Source: an uncultured Clostridia bacterium
GTDB taxonomy: Bacteria > Bacillota > Clostridia > Oscillospirales > Ruminococcaceae
Length of the DNA: 11,073 nucleotides
NCBI GenBank assembly: GCA_945910715.1
Contig: CAMDZU010000022.1
Span: 1 to 11,073 of the forward strand
Direction of reading: 5' to 3'
The notes under the pieces were generated by a model. That model searched no databases, was not told where the DNA came from, and saw only the letters and a list, made by a program, of their open reading frames with translations. Of this stretch, positions 1 to 6,691 are shown one piece after another (the first letter of the stretch is position 1; each line of letters starts with the position of its first letter). The position numbers and the translations under genes are program-made.

Positions 1-16
1 CAGGTGCATTTCTTTT

Positions 17-46
17 CCCTTTTCTTTGTGCAGGCAAAGAAAAGGG
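17..46. repeat. 12-bp perfect hairpin near window edge
   Basis: Arms at 17-28 (CCCTTTTCTTTG) and 35-46 (CAAAGAAAAGGG) are exactly complementary around a 6-nt loop. The right arm runs directly into GGGCGAG, the same heptamer found in the three G/C-rich hairpins further right. No T-run follows on the plus strand. On the minus strand the sequence after the hairpin is only moderately T-rich, so a terminator role is unclear. The gene to the left, if any, lies outside the window. Confidence 0.5.
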
Positions 47-89
47 CGAGGGGTTACAGCCAAGACAATAATTAAAACCAAGACTATCA

Positions 90-108
90 AGGGGGCGAGG
101 AGCCCCCT
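90..108. repeat. G/C-rich hairpin of the GGGCGAGNAGCCC type
   Basis: Stem AGGGGGC (90-96) and GCCCCCT (102-108) around loop GAGGA. It is nearly the same as the hairpin at 155-173, including the trailing CTCTAAACC versus CTCTTAACC, so the two are copies of one short repeat. Neither strand shows a T-run of useful length after it, so it is not an obvious terminator. Confidence 0.55.
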
Positions 109-143
109 CTAAACCGACTTATGAAAACAAAAACACAAAACGG

Positions 144-180
144 GGTTAAAAAAAGGGGGGCGAGTAGCCCCCTCTTAACC
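144..180 (-). terminator. G/C-rich nested hairpin with T-run on minus strand
   Basis: The inner stem is GGGGGC (156-161) with GCCCCC (167-172), loop GAGTA. The outer stem is GGTTAA (144-149) with TTAACC (175-180). Read leftward, the inner hairpin is followed by seven T residues, the shape of a rho-independent terminator. It lies about 110 nt past the rsmG stop and would act as a backup terminator for the mnmG-rsmG operon. It shares its core with the hairpins at 90-108 and 267-283; only the variable loop base differs. Confidence 0.5.
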
Positions 181-209
181 AACATAAAAACCACAAACAA
201 CACAGAAAC

Positions 210-250
210 AAAAAACGTGGGGCAAGGGGCGAAGCCCCAACCCCCCACGT
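210..250 (-). terminator. Nested hairpin, terminator-like leftward
   Basis: The outer arms are ACGTGGGG (215-222) and CCCCACGT (243-250). The inner stem is GGGGC (226-230) and GCCCC (234-238) with a GAA loop. Read on the minus strand, the outer stem is followed by a T-run (210-215 on the plus strand is A-rich). It belongs with the other G/C-rich hairpins between 90 and 292 and probably helps end transcription from rsmG. Confidence 0.45.
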
Positions 251-262
251 CGAGGGTAAATC

Positions 263-292
263 AAAAAGGGGCGAGCAGCCCCTCCCCTTTTT
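263..292 (-). terminator. rsmG terminator
   Basis: Directly after the rsmG stop codon, the minus strand forms AGGGGC-TGCTC-GCCCCT followed by TTTTT (plus positions 263-283). An alternative fold pairs AAAAAGGGG (263-271) with CCCCTTTTT (284-292). Either fold gives a strong stem next to a U-run, and the symmetric A and T tracts mean it could work in both directions. The stem is a third copy of the GGGCGAGNAGCCC hairpin, here with C as the variable loop base. Confidence 0.7.
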
Positions 293-978
293 CATAGTGG
301 TCTTTTCGCCATTACCCCGCTCGCCCTTGGATACTGGGGCGGCGTTGCCCTCACCTTTTTCACCAGCACAATGCACCTTTTATCGCCGCTTGGCAAGGTG
401 TACTCGTCCACCCTTTCGATTTTGCCTCCAAGCTTTTCTATTGCCTTTGAGCCAAGTTCAACCTCGTTCTCTGCACCCTTCATTGCCACAAAGTATCCGC
501 CCACCTTTACAAAAGGCAGACAGTATTCGCTAAGCACGTTAAGGGCAGCCACTGCCCTTGCGGTAACAAAATCATACTGCTCTCTGAATTGGGGCTTTCG
601 TCCAAGCTCCTCGCTCCTGCCGTGAACAAGCTGACAGCTTACCCCTATTTCCTTGCAGGCAAGGTCAAGGTAGGTAATGCGTTTGTTCAGGGAATCCACC
701 AACGTGAACAAAAGGTCGGGGCGGTAAATCTTCATTGGCAGCGCAGGAAAACCTGCTCCAGAGCCGATGTCGCATATTTTTGTTCCACGTGGAACATCAA
801 TATGAACAAGTGGCAGAATACTGTCAATGTAGTGCTTTTCAATAACCTCGTCCCGTTCGGTAATGCGTGTAAGGTTAACGTTCTTATTATAGTCAAGCAT
901 GAACGACATCAACCTTTCGAACTGCTCCTGCTGCTCCTCGGTAATGTCAATTCCTGCGGCTTTGAATTTCTCAATCAT
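292..978 (-). CDS. rsmG: 16S rRNA (guanine-527-N7)-methyltransferase RsmG
   Basis: RsmG (GidB) transfers a methyl group from S-adenosylmethionine to N7 of G527 in the 530 loop of 16S rRNA; loss in other bacteria gives low-level streptomycin resistance. The 228-residue product has the normal family length. The SAM-binding motif I is DIGSGAGFP (residues 70-78), followed by VDSLNKR (94-100), the GRSEE segment (120-124) and the VTARAVA motif (138-144). The C-terminus, with YPR and a final AKRPL, is also typical. I chose the ATG at 978 because GGAAGG sits about 8 nt upstream; a TTG six codons earlier (996) would lie upstream of that site. The start lies inside the end of mnmG, with an 8-nt overlap (ATGATTGA), which implies translational coupling. 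A terminator hairpin begins at the stop codon. Nothing looks broken. Confidence 0.96.
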   Translation of the reverse strand: MIEKFKAAGIDITEEQQEQFERLMSFMLDYNKNVNLTRITERDEVIEKHYIDSILPLVHIDVPRGTKICDIGSGAGFPALPMKIYRPDLLFTLVDSLNKRITYLDLACKEIGVSCQLVHGRSEELGRKPQFREQYDFVTARAVAALNVLSEYCLPFVKVGGYFVAMKGAENEVELGSKAIEKLGGKIERVDEYTLPSGDKRCIVLVKKVRATPPQYPRASGVMAKRPL

Positions 979-2851
979 TTTTGTTCCTTCCTGCAAGCCA
1001 TATAAGCAGCACCGAAACGTCGGCGGGATTAACTCCCGAAATGCGGCCTGCCTGTCCGATATTCAGCGGCTTGTGCTTGTTCAGCTTTTCCTGGGCCTCA
1101 AGGCGAAGTCCCTTTACTTTCCTGTAATCAACGTCCGTTGGCAGCAGCTTGCTTTCAAGCTTTCTCATCTGTTCGATTTGTTCAAGCTGGGTTTTGATGT
1201 AGCCCTCGTATTTCACGTTGATTTCAACCTTGTTGATAATTTCAGGGGGCAAATCGGGAGCGCTTTGGTCAAAAGGCTTAATGTCATTATAGGAAATCTG
1301 CGGCCGTTTAAGCAGCTCAACAAACCTTGCTCCACGGTCGAGAGGGCTTGTTCCCTTTTGGATAAGCATTTGGTTGAGAGCGTCCGACTTGTGGATTGTG
1401 GCGGTTTTAATGCGCTCAATTTCGGAATCCACCTTGTTTTTCATATCAAGGAAAAAGCTGTATCTTTCCTCGCTGACAAGTCCCACCTCATGGCCGATTT
1501 CGGTAAGGCGCTCGGGAGCGTTGTCCTGACGGAGAATAAGACGGTATTCGGAGCGGCTTGTCATCATGCGGTAGGGCTCAACGCAGCCCTTTGTTACAAG
1601 GTCGTCAATGAGAGTACCGATATAGCTGGAGGCTCTGTCAAGTATAAGGGGCGGCAGGTTGTCAAGCTTGCGGCTTGCGTTGATTCCTGCAATAAGACCC
1701 TGTGCCGCCGCTTCCTCGTAGCCAGAGGTGCAGTTGAACTGACCTGCGCCGAATAAGCCTGATATTTTCTTGAATTCAAGGCTTGGGTATAGCTCCAGAG
1801 GGTCGCAGCAGTCGTACTCGATTGCATAGGCAGGGCGCATTATTTCAACGTGTTCAAGTCCCTTAATAGTCCGCAGAAATTCAAGCTGAACATATTCGGG
1901 CAGCGAGGTAGACATACCCTGCAAATAGTATTCGTCCGTATCAAGTCCCATTGGCTCAACGAAAAGCTGGTGGCGCTCCTTGTCCTTAAAGCGGACGATT
2001 TTATCCTCGATTGAGGGGCAATAACGAGGGCCAACCCCGTGAATCCTGCCCGAATATAGGGGGGATTTATCAAGGTTGTCAAGAATAACCTTGTGGGTGC
2101 GCTCGTTTGTGTAGGTGATGTAGCACTTGGTTTTGTTTTCAAGGGGCAGCTTGTTGTCGAAGCTGAAAGGGATAATATCCTCGTCCCCGTCCTGCTCCTC
2201 CATTACGGAAAAGTCAATGGAGCGGCGGTGAACTCTTGCAGGAGTGCCAGTTTTAAAGCGGCGGATATTCAAGCCAAGGGCTTTAAGGCTCTCGCTTAAG
2301 GGGATTGCCGGAGCAATGCTGTCAGGGCCGCTTGGAAAGCTGGTTTCGCCTATGTGGATTGCGCCGTTGAGGTAAGTGCCCGTGGTGATGATAACGCACT
2401 TTGCGCCGTAAATTGCCCCAAGCTTGGTTTCAACGCCTGTTACAGCGCCGTTCTCAACCGTAACCGCCGTTACCTCCCCTTGCTTTATATCAAGGTTTTC
2501 CTGCTTTTCAAGCTCATGCTTCATGGCGGAATGGTATTTCATACGGTCGCTCTGAACACGGAGAGAATGAACGGCAGGACCCTTTCCTCTGTTAAGCATA
2601 CGGGATTGAATAAAGGTTTCGTCGGCGGTTTTGCCCATCTGACCGCCCAATGCGTCAATTTCGCATACAAGCTGACCCTTTGCAGAGCCGCCTATACAAG
2701 GGTTGCAGGGCATATTTGCGATTGTATCAAGGCTAAGGACGAAAACGGCGGTTTTCTTGCCCAGCCTTGCGCTTGCAAGAGCCGCCTCGCAGCCTGCATG
2801 ACCTGCGCCCACAACAATAACGTCATAATTTTCAAGTTTATATTTTTCCAT
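971..2851 (-). CDS. mnmG: tRNA uridine-5-carboxymethylaminomethyl(34) synthesis enzyme MnmG
   Basis: MnmG (GidA) is an FAD enzyme that works with MnmE to build the cmnm5 or nm5 group on U34 of tRNAs reading split codon boxes. The 626-residue product has full length. Visible landmarks are the FAD-binding GAGHAG (residues 15-20) after a beta strand; the PCNPCIGGSAKG signature (48-59) with Cys49 and Cys52; GKGPAVHSLRVQSDR in the N-terminal third; RYCPSIEDK with Cys278, equivalent to the conserved E. coli Cys277; and AGQFNCTSGYEEAAAQG around 369-385. In that last motif Cys374 replaces the glycine I expect. I start at ATG 2851, preceded by CAGG at suitable spacing. A TTG nine codons upstream (2878) lies within the putative -10 element and is unlikely. 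The partner mnmE is not in the window. rsmG follows with an 8-nt overlap. Confidence 0.97.
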   Translation of the reverse strand: MEKYKLENYDVIVVGAGHAGCEAALASARLGKKTAVFVLSLDTIANMPCNPCIGGSAKGQLVCEIDALGGQMGKTADETFIQSRMLNRGKGPAVHSLRVQSDRMKYHSAMKHELEKQENLDIKQGEVTAVTVENGAVTGVETKLGAIYGAKCVIITTGTYLNGAIHIGETSFPSGPDSIAPAIPLSESLKALGLNIRRFKTGTPARVHRRSIDFSVMEEQDGDEDIIPFSFDNKLPLENKTKCYITYTNERTHKVILDNLDKSPLYSGRIHGVGPRYCPSIEDKIVRFKDKERHQLFVEPMGLDTDEYYLQGMSTSLPEYVQLEFLRTIKGLEHVEIMRPAYAIEYDCCDPLELYPSLEFKKISGLFGAGQFNCTSGYEEAAAQGLIAGINASRKLDNLPPLILDRASSYIGTLIDDLVTKGCVEPYRMMTSRSEYRLILRQDNAPERLTEIGHEVGLVSEERYSFFLDMKNKVDSEIERIKTATIHKSDALNQMLIQKGTSPLDRGARFVELLKRPQISYNDIKPFDQSAPDLPPEIINKVEINVKYEGYIKTQLEQIEQMRKLESKLLPTDVDYRKVKGLRLEAQEKLNKHKPLNIGQAGRISGVNPADVSVLLIWLAGRNKND

Positions 2852-2870
2852 AATTGTACCTGTTATAAAT

Positions 2871-2898
2871 ATTATCAAAAAGTTTTAACCATTGCCAA
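2871..2898 (-). promoter_or_regulatory. Vegetative promoter of mnmG-rsmG
   Basis: On the minus strand TTGGCA (plus 2893-2898) and GATAAT (plus 2871-2876) are separated by 16 nt. Each hexamer matches the sigma-A consensus at 5 of 6 bases. The expected start point leaves only a short leader of roughly 10-15 nt before the ATG at 2851. The promoter directly abuts the end of repeat copy A, so transcription of mnmG begins just outside the repeat. Confidence 0.6.
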
Positions 2899-2904
2899 AG
2901 AACA

Positions 2905-3250
2905 AAAAGTTTTGGTCAAGCTTTTTCAAGAAGCTAATGTTTTCGCCTTTGGCGAAAACGCAAGGCAGGTTCTTAGGGCATGAGCCTATGAGGAATTTGG
3001 CTTGCCAAATTCCTCGCAGTCGGATTCCGCAGAATCCGAAAATCCTCAATGCAAGAAACTATGTACTATTGCTTCGCAATAGTACCAAGTTTTGCAGGGG
3101 TTTGGGGCACTTTTTTCACGAAAAAAAGCGCCCCAAAACTGAAAAATCCACACAAGATAATTCTCGAAAAAGGTGCTCTGTGGAATTGCTTTGCAATTCC
3201 ACTCATGGCACGTTTTTCGACGTGCCAGTGAAAAAACTCTTTTGCCTTTG
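2905..3250 (-). repeat. Modular hairpin-array repeat, copy A
   Basis: This stretch has no credible gene and consists of consecutive hairpins: TTTTCGCC/GGCGAAAA (2940-2958), an 11-bp stem with 2-nt loop (2991-3014), CGGATTC/GAATCCG (3021-3038), GTACTATTGC/GCAATAGTAC (3063-3085), a long GGGGC stem with T and A tracts (3103-3134), GTGGAATTGC/GCAATTCCAC (3180-3202) and GGCACGT/ACGTGCC (3207-3226). Its reverse complement lines up with the elements at 6776-7028 and 10956-11073, sharing framework segments while individual stems differ or are missing. It is therefore the inverted copy of a dispersed intergenic family and the fullest of the three. It lies between the divergent promoters of mnmG and the 99-residue protein gene. 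Short open frames inside it look like by-products of the palindromes. Confidence 0.85.
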
Positions 3251-3270
3251 ACCAAATAAAAAATCTCGTA

Positions 3271-3298
3271 CTGACAAAAACTGCTTTTCGTCTATTAT
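3271..3298 (+). promoter_or_regulatory. Candidate vegetative promoter upstream of the Cys-rich gene
   Basis: CTGACA (3271-3276) and TATTAT (3293-3298) are 16 nt apart, each one base from the sigma-A consensus. Start would be near 3305, giving a leader of about 98 nt before the ATG at 3403. That leader contains an inverted repeat AAGGGTT (3321-3327) / AACCCTT (3348-3354) that could fold in the RNA. It competes with the sigma-K-like site at 3348-3376 as the promoter of this gene; both could be used. Confidence 0.45.
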
Positions 3299-3347
3299 AC
3301 CGCATTTTAAAGGGATTTGCAAGGGTTTTCGCAATAAAGGAAAAAGT

Positions 3348-3376
3348 AACCCTTTTACCCTCTCCTGCATAAAATA
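3348..3376 (+). promoter_or_regulatory. Possible mother-cell (sigma-K-type) sporulation promoter
   Basis: AACC (3348-3351) is followed 16 nt later by CATAAAATA (3368-3376), matching the Bacillus subtilis sigma-K pattern of mACm, about 16 nt, CATAnnnTA. Initiation would be near 3384, just ahead of the ribosome binding site. The match is short and could be chance, but the downstream gene encodes a small Cys-rich protein, a type common among spore coat proteins. This is inference from motif and context only. Confidence 0.3.
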
Positions 3377-3402
3377 TAGCACTAACCGAAAGGAGCATAG
3401 CT

Positions 3403-3702
3403 ATGGACGAATTGGAATTTGTAGAAAACGCAAACTGTCCTGCCGACGGCTGCCGCAGAACCGCAGAAAACAACTTTATTGTAACTGCGCCGCTGGAGAT
3501 AAGACCTGCTGTTACAATCGGCGACACAACCACCGTCTGTGCCTCCTGTCCACGCATAAGCTGTGAGCAGATTAACGAGGGCAGAGCCTGCCTGCTGACC
3601 GTTGAACAGGAAATCAGAGTTTCTATCCCCATTACCTGCAATGCGGAAGTGAGAAATGACGATATTACCATTGACTGCGCCCGCTGCCCCCGTGAAGAAT
3701 AA
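3403..3702 (+). CDS. Small cysteine-rich protein with duplicated CxxCPR module
   Basis: I do not recognise the family. The product has 99 residues, no signal peptide or membrane helix, and nine cysteines at 12, 17, 46, 49, 54, 63, 79, 92 and 95. Residues 27-51 and 73-97 align without gaps (offset 46). They share V27/V73, P30/P76, V37/V83, D41/D87, T43/T89 and a C-A-x-C-P-R end (46-51 and 92-97), so the protein seems built from an internal duplication. The CxxC pairs suggest metal binding or disulfide cross-linking. The start is well supported: AAAGGAG at 3389-3395, 7 nt before the ATG. It is a single-gene unit with its own candidate promoters and a strong terminator. A spore-coat or redox/metal role is possible but unproven. 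Confidence 0.8.
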   Translation: MDELEFVENANCPADGCRRTAENNFIVTAPLEIRPAVTIGDTTTVCASCPRISCEQINEGRACLLTVEQEIRVSIPITCNAEVRNDDITIDCARCPREE

Positions 3703-3713
3703 GCATACAGACT

Positions 3714-3748
3714 AAATCCGCCTGCCCCGAAAGCAGGCGGATTTTTTT
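3714..3748 (+). terminator. Rho-independent terminator of the Cys-rich gene
   Basis: A 12-bp perfect stem, AAATCCGCCTGC (3714-3725) with GCAGGCGGATTT (3733-3744), closes a 7-nt loop and is followed by a run of T (3742-3748). It lies 11 nt after the TAA stop. It separates this gene from the next one, which has its own promoter. Confidence 0.9.
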
Positions 3749-3767
3749 GTTTTTTACTTTTCACAGT

Positions 3768-3796
3768 GTAACAAATCTCCCGTTCCTGCGTATAAA
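3768..3796 (+). promoter_or_regulatory. Candidate promoter of the 903-residue protein gene
   Basis: GTAACA (3768-3773) and TATAAA (3791-3796) are separated by 17 nt. The -10 is one base off consensus and the -35 matches at 4 of 6. Start would be near 3803, giving a short leader of about 29 nt that contains the ribosome binding site. It lies just after the upstream terminator, as expected for an independent transcription unit. Confidence 0.5.
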
Positions 3797-3831
3797 CAGG
3801 CAAACACAACAAATTGCTTACGGAGGACGTT

Positions 3832-6543
3832 ATGGCAAAGAAAATCAACACTTACAAGGAATATATGAAAGTCGCTATGGACTATGTTCTTGGCGACATA
3901 CAGAATATGGATAAGAAGCATTGGGACAGAGTGGTAAGGGCACGCTACGAAGACGAAAATGCAGAAATAAATTACAATGTTAAGGATTTTGCAAATCAGG
4001 AGCTTATGGGAAGAACAGGCAACAGCGTTGAAGCCTTTAACCTTATAAGCCGTCTTGACAGAGAGATTGAGAACGGAACCAGCCCCAGCAAAAAAGCCGC
4101 AGCCATTGCGGTAAGACGTGTTGTTGCTCCTATGCTTTACGATATTGCCGAATGTAAGACCTTTGAGGCAGCAGACGCTTTCCGCAGCAAAATCGAGCAG
4201 GAATACGAATTTTCTCCCAAGCTTGAAGAGCAGCTTGCAGATATGAAGGCAAGAGCAAGAACAACTATCGGCGGACTTAACGGCGCTGACCCCAAAACCG
4301 CCCCAAAAATAAGCTATCTGAACAGCAATCAGAAAATCAACCTTGTTGCTTCCCTTGTTAACACCTTTTTTGACAGAGATGCAGGCAAGCAGCTTTCCGA
4401 AACTCCCGTAATGAGAGAACTTATGGAAATGGTAAGCAAGGAAGTTAACACCGTTTCCAAATCCATTGCAGGGGAAAAGGGCTACAGCTTCAAGCCATTG
4501 GACGACATTGACAAAAAGGACTACGAGTCCCTAAAATCCTCCTACAAGAAAATGAACAATTCCGATAAGCAGGCGTTTTCGGTAAGGTCCTCCGCTTTTA
4601 CGCAGCTCAAGGGCTTTGCTGATATGGGCATTGCGCCTAACCTTACTCAGGCAAACCTTGTGCTTGAAAACAATCCCCTTATTGACATTTCAGCCGATAC
4701 CTTCTTTATAAGTCAGAAGATGAACGATCTTTCCTATACGGAGATTGAATGGGGCGAGGCTACAATTGACCGTATGCTTCAGAGCATTTACACAGACGAC
4801 GAGCTGAGAAAGCTGAAAAGCGCCGACATTGACCCGGCAATGGGAATTATGGTGGACGGAAAGCCCCTCAGCTTCTACTCAGACAAAGACGGACGGCGCA
4901 AAGATCCCGTTGAAACCGCAAAGACAAAGTGCGAAATGATCGCAAGGGCGCTGGACGGCTCAACCCTCAGCGTAAGCAAGTTCGTTCCCGACGGAAAGGG
5001 CGGCTTTGAGGCAGGAACTATTGTTCCCGTAAAAACCGACTTCAAAATGAGAACCGAAAAGCGCTCATTTTTACAGTGGTTAAAGCAGACCTTCGGCTTC
5101 GAACCATCAATAAAGAGCAGAATCAAGAAGGCAAACCAGGTGGATAAAAGTGCGGAAGCTCCCGCTCTCCGTGCGACAGAGGCAGAGTCCGCAAAAAAGG
5201 TTGCCGAAAACATTAAGATGAGAAAGGCGCTTGACGCAAATAAGGAGCTGACCCATAAGCTTGACCACGACTTCTTTGACGATTCCTTCAAAGCCACCTT
5301 AGGCGAGAATAATTACGCAAACAAGCTTAACTTCGCTCTGAATAAAGCAATGACCTTCACAAACGAAAGCAACCAGCCCTCCTTACTGTTCAAACATTTG
5401 GACAAGGAAAACCGTCGTGTAAATCTTCTCCTCTGCTACGGTCTTTCAAAGGGCTATTCAATGGAGCAGCTCACTCACGAGGATAACAAGGAGCTCCGCA
5501 CACAGCTTGGCGCAGAGTTTTTACAGACCTTCGGTATGCAGAGCTATGATGAATTTGCAAAATCTAAGGGGCTTGAACAGGGCACCGAAGCAAGAAAGCA
5601 GTACAATAATTACCTCCTGGAGAAGCGTGAAAAGGCTGAACTCTTCTGTGCAGACGCTTATGAAGCGCTGAGAAATGTAAAAGTACCCGTAATTGACTGC
5701 AACAACCTGTCAGAGGTGGCAGAAAAAGGCCCCTGGGTATCCCGTCTTGGCAATATGACCTGCGACTTTGTGCAGGCAGTTGATACCCTTACCAGAAACC
5801 GCATTGCTCCATCCGACCCCGCAATTTCCGCAGCAGCAGAAAGATCCAAAAATCTCTACAATTACATTTACTATAAGACTCTTCCCCTGCAGGAAATCGG
5901 AAAGTCAATGAGAACCCTCACAAACTACGTTGCAGGCGAAACCTACACAAGAATGCCAAGCGAGCTTAAATCTAACGAAAAGCTGAGCACTCAAAGAGCC
6001 GCCATATCAAAAATGGCGCTCAATTACCTGGGTCAGCAGCGTGTAAGCACCTTTTCCGACATAATGGACAACAACAACCTGAGCAGCACCATTACAGGCA
6101 TAGACATTGCTGCGTTAGGAATGGGAGCAAATTACTCCGACGAAGCTTACAGAAAGCTTAACGACTTTATTGCCACAGGAAAAGGCGGCCCCGTAATTGA
6201 CGCAGGCACAAAGGAATTTTCCATTGCAGACGATACAATCAACTATTCCTCAAACTATACTACTGCGGAAACATCGCTTAACAATAACGCTGACAAGTAC
6301 AACGAATCGGTAAACCGCCTTGGCGATAACGCAAAGCGTATGTCCCCTGCTGAAATTCACGCCGCAATTGTGGAAATGACAGACAAGGAATTTGCAGCTT
6401 CCTCTGCAGAAAACGCAAAGGAAAAGGAAGAAGATGTAATAAGCATTGACGACCTTGTGGGAAAGAGCAAGTCCGAACAGCTTAACGCTCCCCAGAAGAA
6501 AGCCCCCGAGAAAACAAAAGAAATGGGCGGCTTCGGAATATAA
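3832..6543 (+). CDS. Large soluble protein of unknown function (903 residues)
   Basis: I do not recognise this protein or any catalytic motif in it. It has no signal peptide, membrane segment or cell-wall anchor, so it is probably cytoplasmic. It is rich in charged, helix-forming stretches. A helical N-terminal region (1 to about 150) is followed by a linker with PKTAPK, a middle region, and a likely beta-rich patch with MVDGKPLSFY and SFYSDKDGRR (about 337-403). Next come KRSFLQWLKQTFGF (410-423), an Ala/Glu/Lys-rich helical hinge (about 440-475) and a long helical C-terminal region to about 850. The last 50 residues are low complexity and charged, ending MGGFGI. Six cysteines are scattered, with no CxxC pairs. 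The start at ATG 3832 follows GGAGG by 5 nt; a TTG six codons upstream precedes that site. Codon use looks like the neighbours. Function cannot be assigned. Confidence 0.93.
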   Translation: MAKKINTYKEYMKVAMDYVLGDIQNMDKKHWDRVVRARYEDENAEINYNVKDFANQELMGRTGNSVEAFNLISRLDREIENGTSPSKKAAAIAVRRVVAPMLYDIAECKTFEAADAFRSKIEQEYEFSPKLEEQLADMKARARTTIGGLNGADPKTAPKISYLNSNQKINLVASLVNTFFDRDAGKQLSETPVMRELMEMVSKEVNTVSKSIAGEKGYSFKPLDDIDKKDYESLKSSYKKMNNSDKQAFSVRSSAFTQLKGFADMGIAPNLTQANLVLENNPLIDISADTFFISQKMNDLSYTEIEWGEATIDRMLQSIYTDDELRKLKSADIDPAMGIMVDGKPLSFYSDKDGRRKDPVETAKTKCEMIARALDGSTLSVSKFVPDGKGGFEAGTIVPVKTDFKMRTEKRSFLQWLKQTFGFEPSIKSRIKKANQVDKSAEAPALRATEAESAKKVAENIKMRKALDANKELTHKLDHDFFDDSFKATLGENNYANKLNFALNKAMTFTNESNQPSLLFKHLDKENRRVNLLLCYGLSKGYSMEQLTHEDNKELRTQLGAEFLQTFGMQSYDEFAKSKGLEQGTEARKQYNNYLLEKREKAELFCADAYEALRNVKVPVIDCNNLSEVAEKGPWVSRLGNMTCDFVQAVDTLTRNRIAPSDPAISAAAERSKNLYNYIYYKTLPLQEIGKSMRTLTNYVAGETYTRMPSELKSNEKLSTQRAAISKMALNYLGQQRVSTFSDIMDNNNLSSTITGIDIAALGMGANYSDEAYRKLNDFIATGKGGPVIDAGTKEFSIADDTINYSSNYTTAETSLNNNADKYNESVNRLGDNAKRMSPAEIHAAIVEMTDKEFAASSAENAKEKEEDVISIDDLVGKSKSEQLNAPQKKAPEKTKEMGGFGI

Positions 6544-6551
6544 CAGAAATA

Positions 6552-6652
6552 ATACTAATAACCGATAAAAAACTGTACAAAAATCGAGCATAATCTTGCG
6601 TATATGGATTTTGCGAAGATTTTTTGTCAACAGCTTTAGTGGTTATTAGTAT
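6552..6652. repeat. 101-nt long imperfect hairpin with 12-bp terminal inverted repeats
   Basis: The ends ATACTAATAACC (6552-6563) and GGTTATTAGTAT (6641-6652) are perfect inverted repeats. Pairing continues inward: AAACTGT with ACAG-c-TTT (6570-6576/6630-6637), ACAAAAATC with GATTTTTTGT (6577-6585/6618-6627, one bulge) and GCATAATC with GATTTTGC (6588-6595/6607-6614), closing on loop TTGCGTATATG. It begins 8 nt after the stop of the 903-residue gene and is followed at once by a terminator. The shape fits a small MITE-type remnant or a 3' UTR RNA hairpin. The ends include TA dinucleotides, as IS630/mariner-type insertions would leave, but a palindrome makes that uninformative. Confidence 0.6.
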
Positions 6653-6653
6653 A

Positions 6654-6686
6654 AGTCCCCCTTGTGTAAGCAAGGGGGACTTTTTT
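6654..6686 (+). terminator. Rho-independent terminator of the 903-residue gene
   Basis: AGTCCCCCTTG (6654-6664) pairs perfectly with CAAGGGGGACT (6671-6681) around a 6-nt loop, followed by six T residues (6681-6686). It is the strongest terminator in the convergent gap. It comes about 110 nt after the stop codon because the long hairpin at 6552-6652 sits in between. Confidence 0.9.
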
Positions 6687-6691
6687 GAGGG

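Noticed and set aside
899..1756. 285-codon frame antisense to mnmG
   Set aside because: Lies wholly inside mnmG and rsmG on the other strand. The Leu/Val-rich translation is a shadow of coding bias in a highly conserved gene.
3140..3156. AAATCCACA, close to a DnaA box
   Set aside because: Two mismatches from TTATCCACA, single site, no cluster and no AT-rich unwinding region. mnmG-rsmG and gyrA often lie near oriC, but the origin itself is not shown here.
2905..3250. Repeated palindromes read as a CRISPR array
   Set aside because: Hairpin sequences differ from one another, spacing is irregular, there are no constant repeats with unique spacers and no cas genes.
2892..3255. Open frames of 60-119 codons on both strands across the hairpin repeat
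   Set aside because: They arise from the palindromes, lack ribosome binding sites and give Cys/Phe/Lys-rich peptides that recur, shifted, in copies B and C.
3814..3831. TTG start for the 903-residue protein
   Set aside because: It lies upstream of the GGAGG ribosome binding site, which is correctly spaced for the ATG at 3832.
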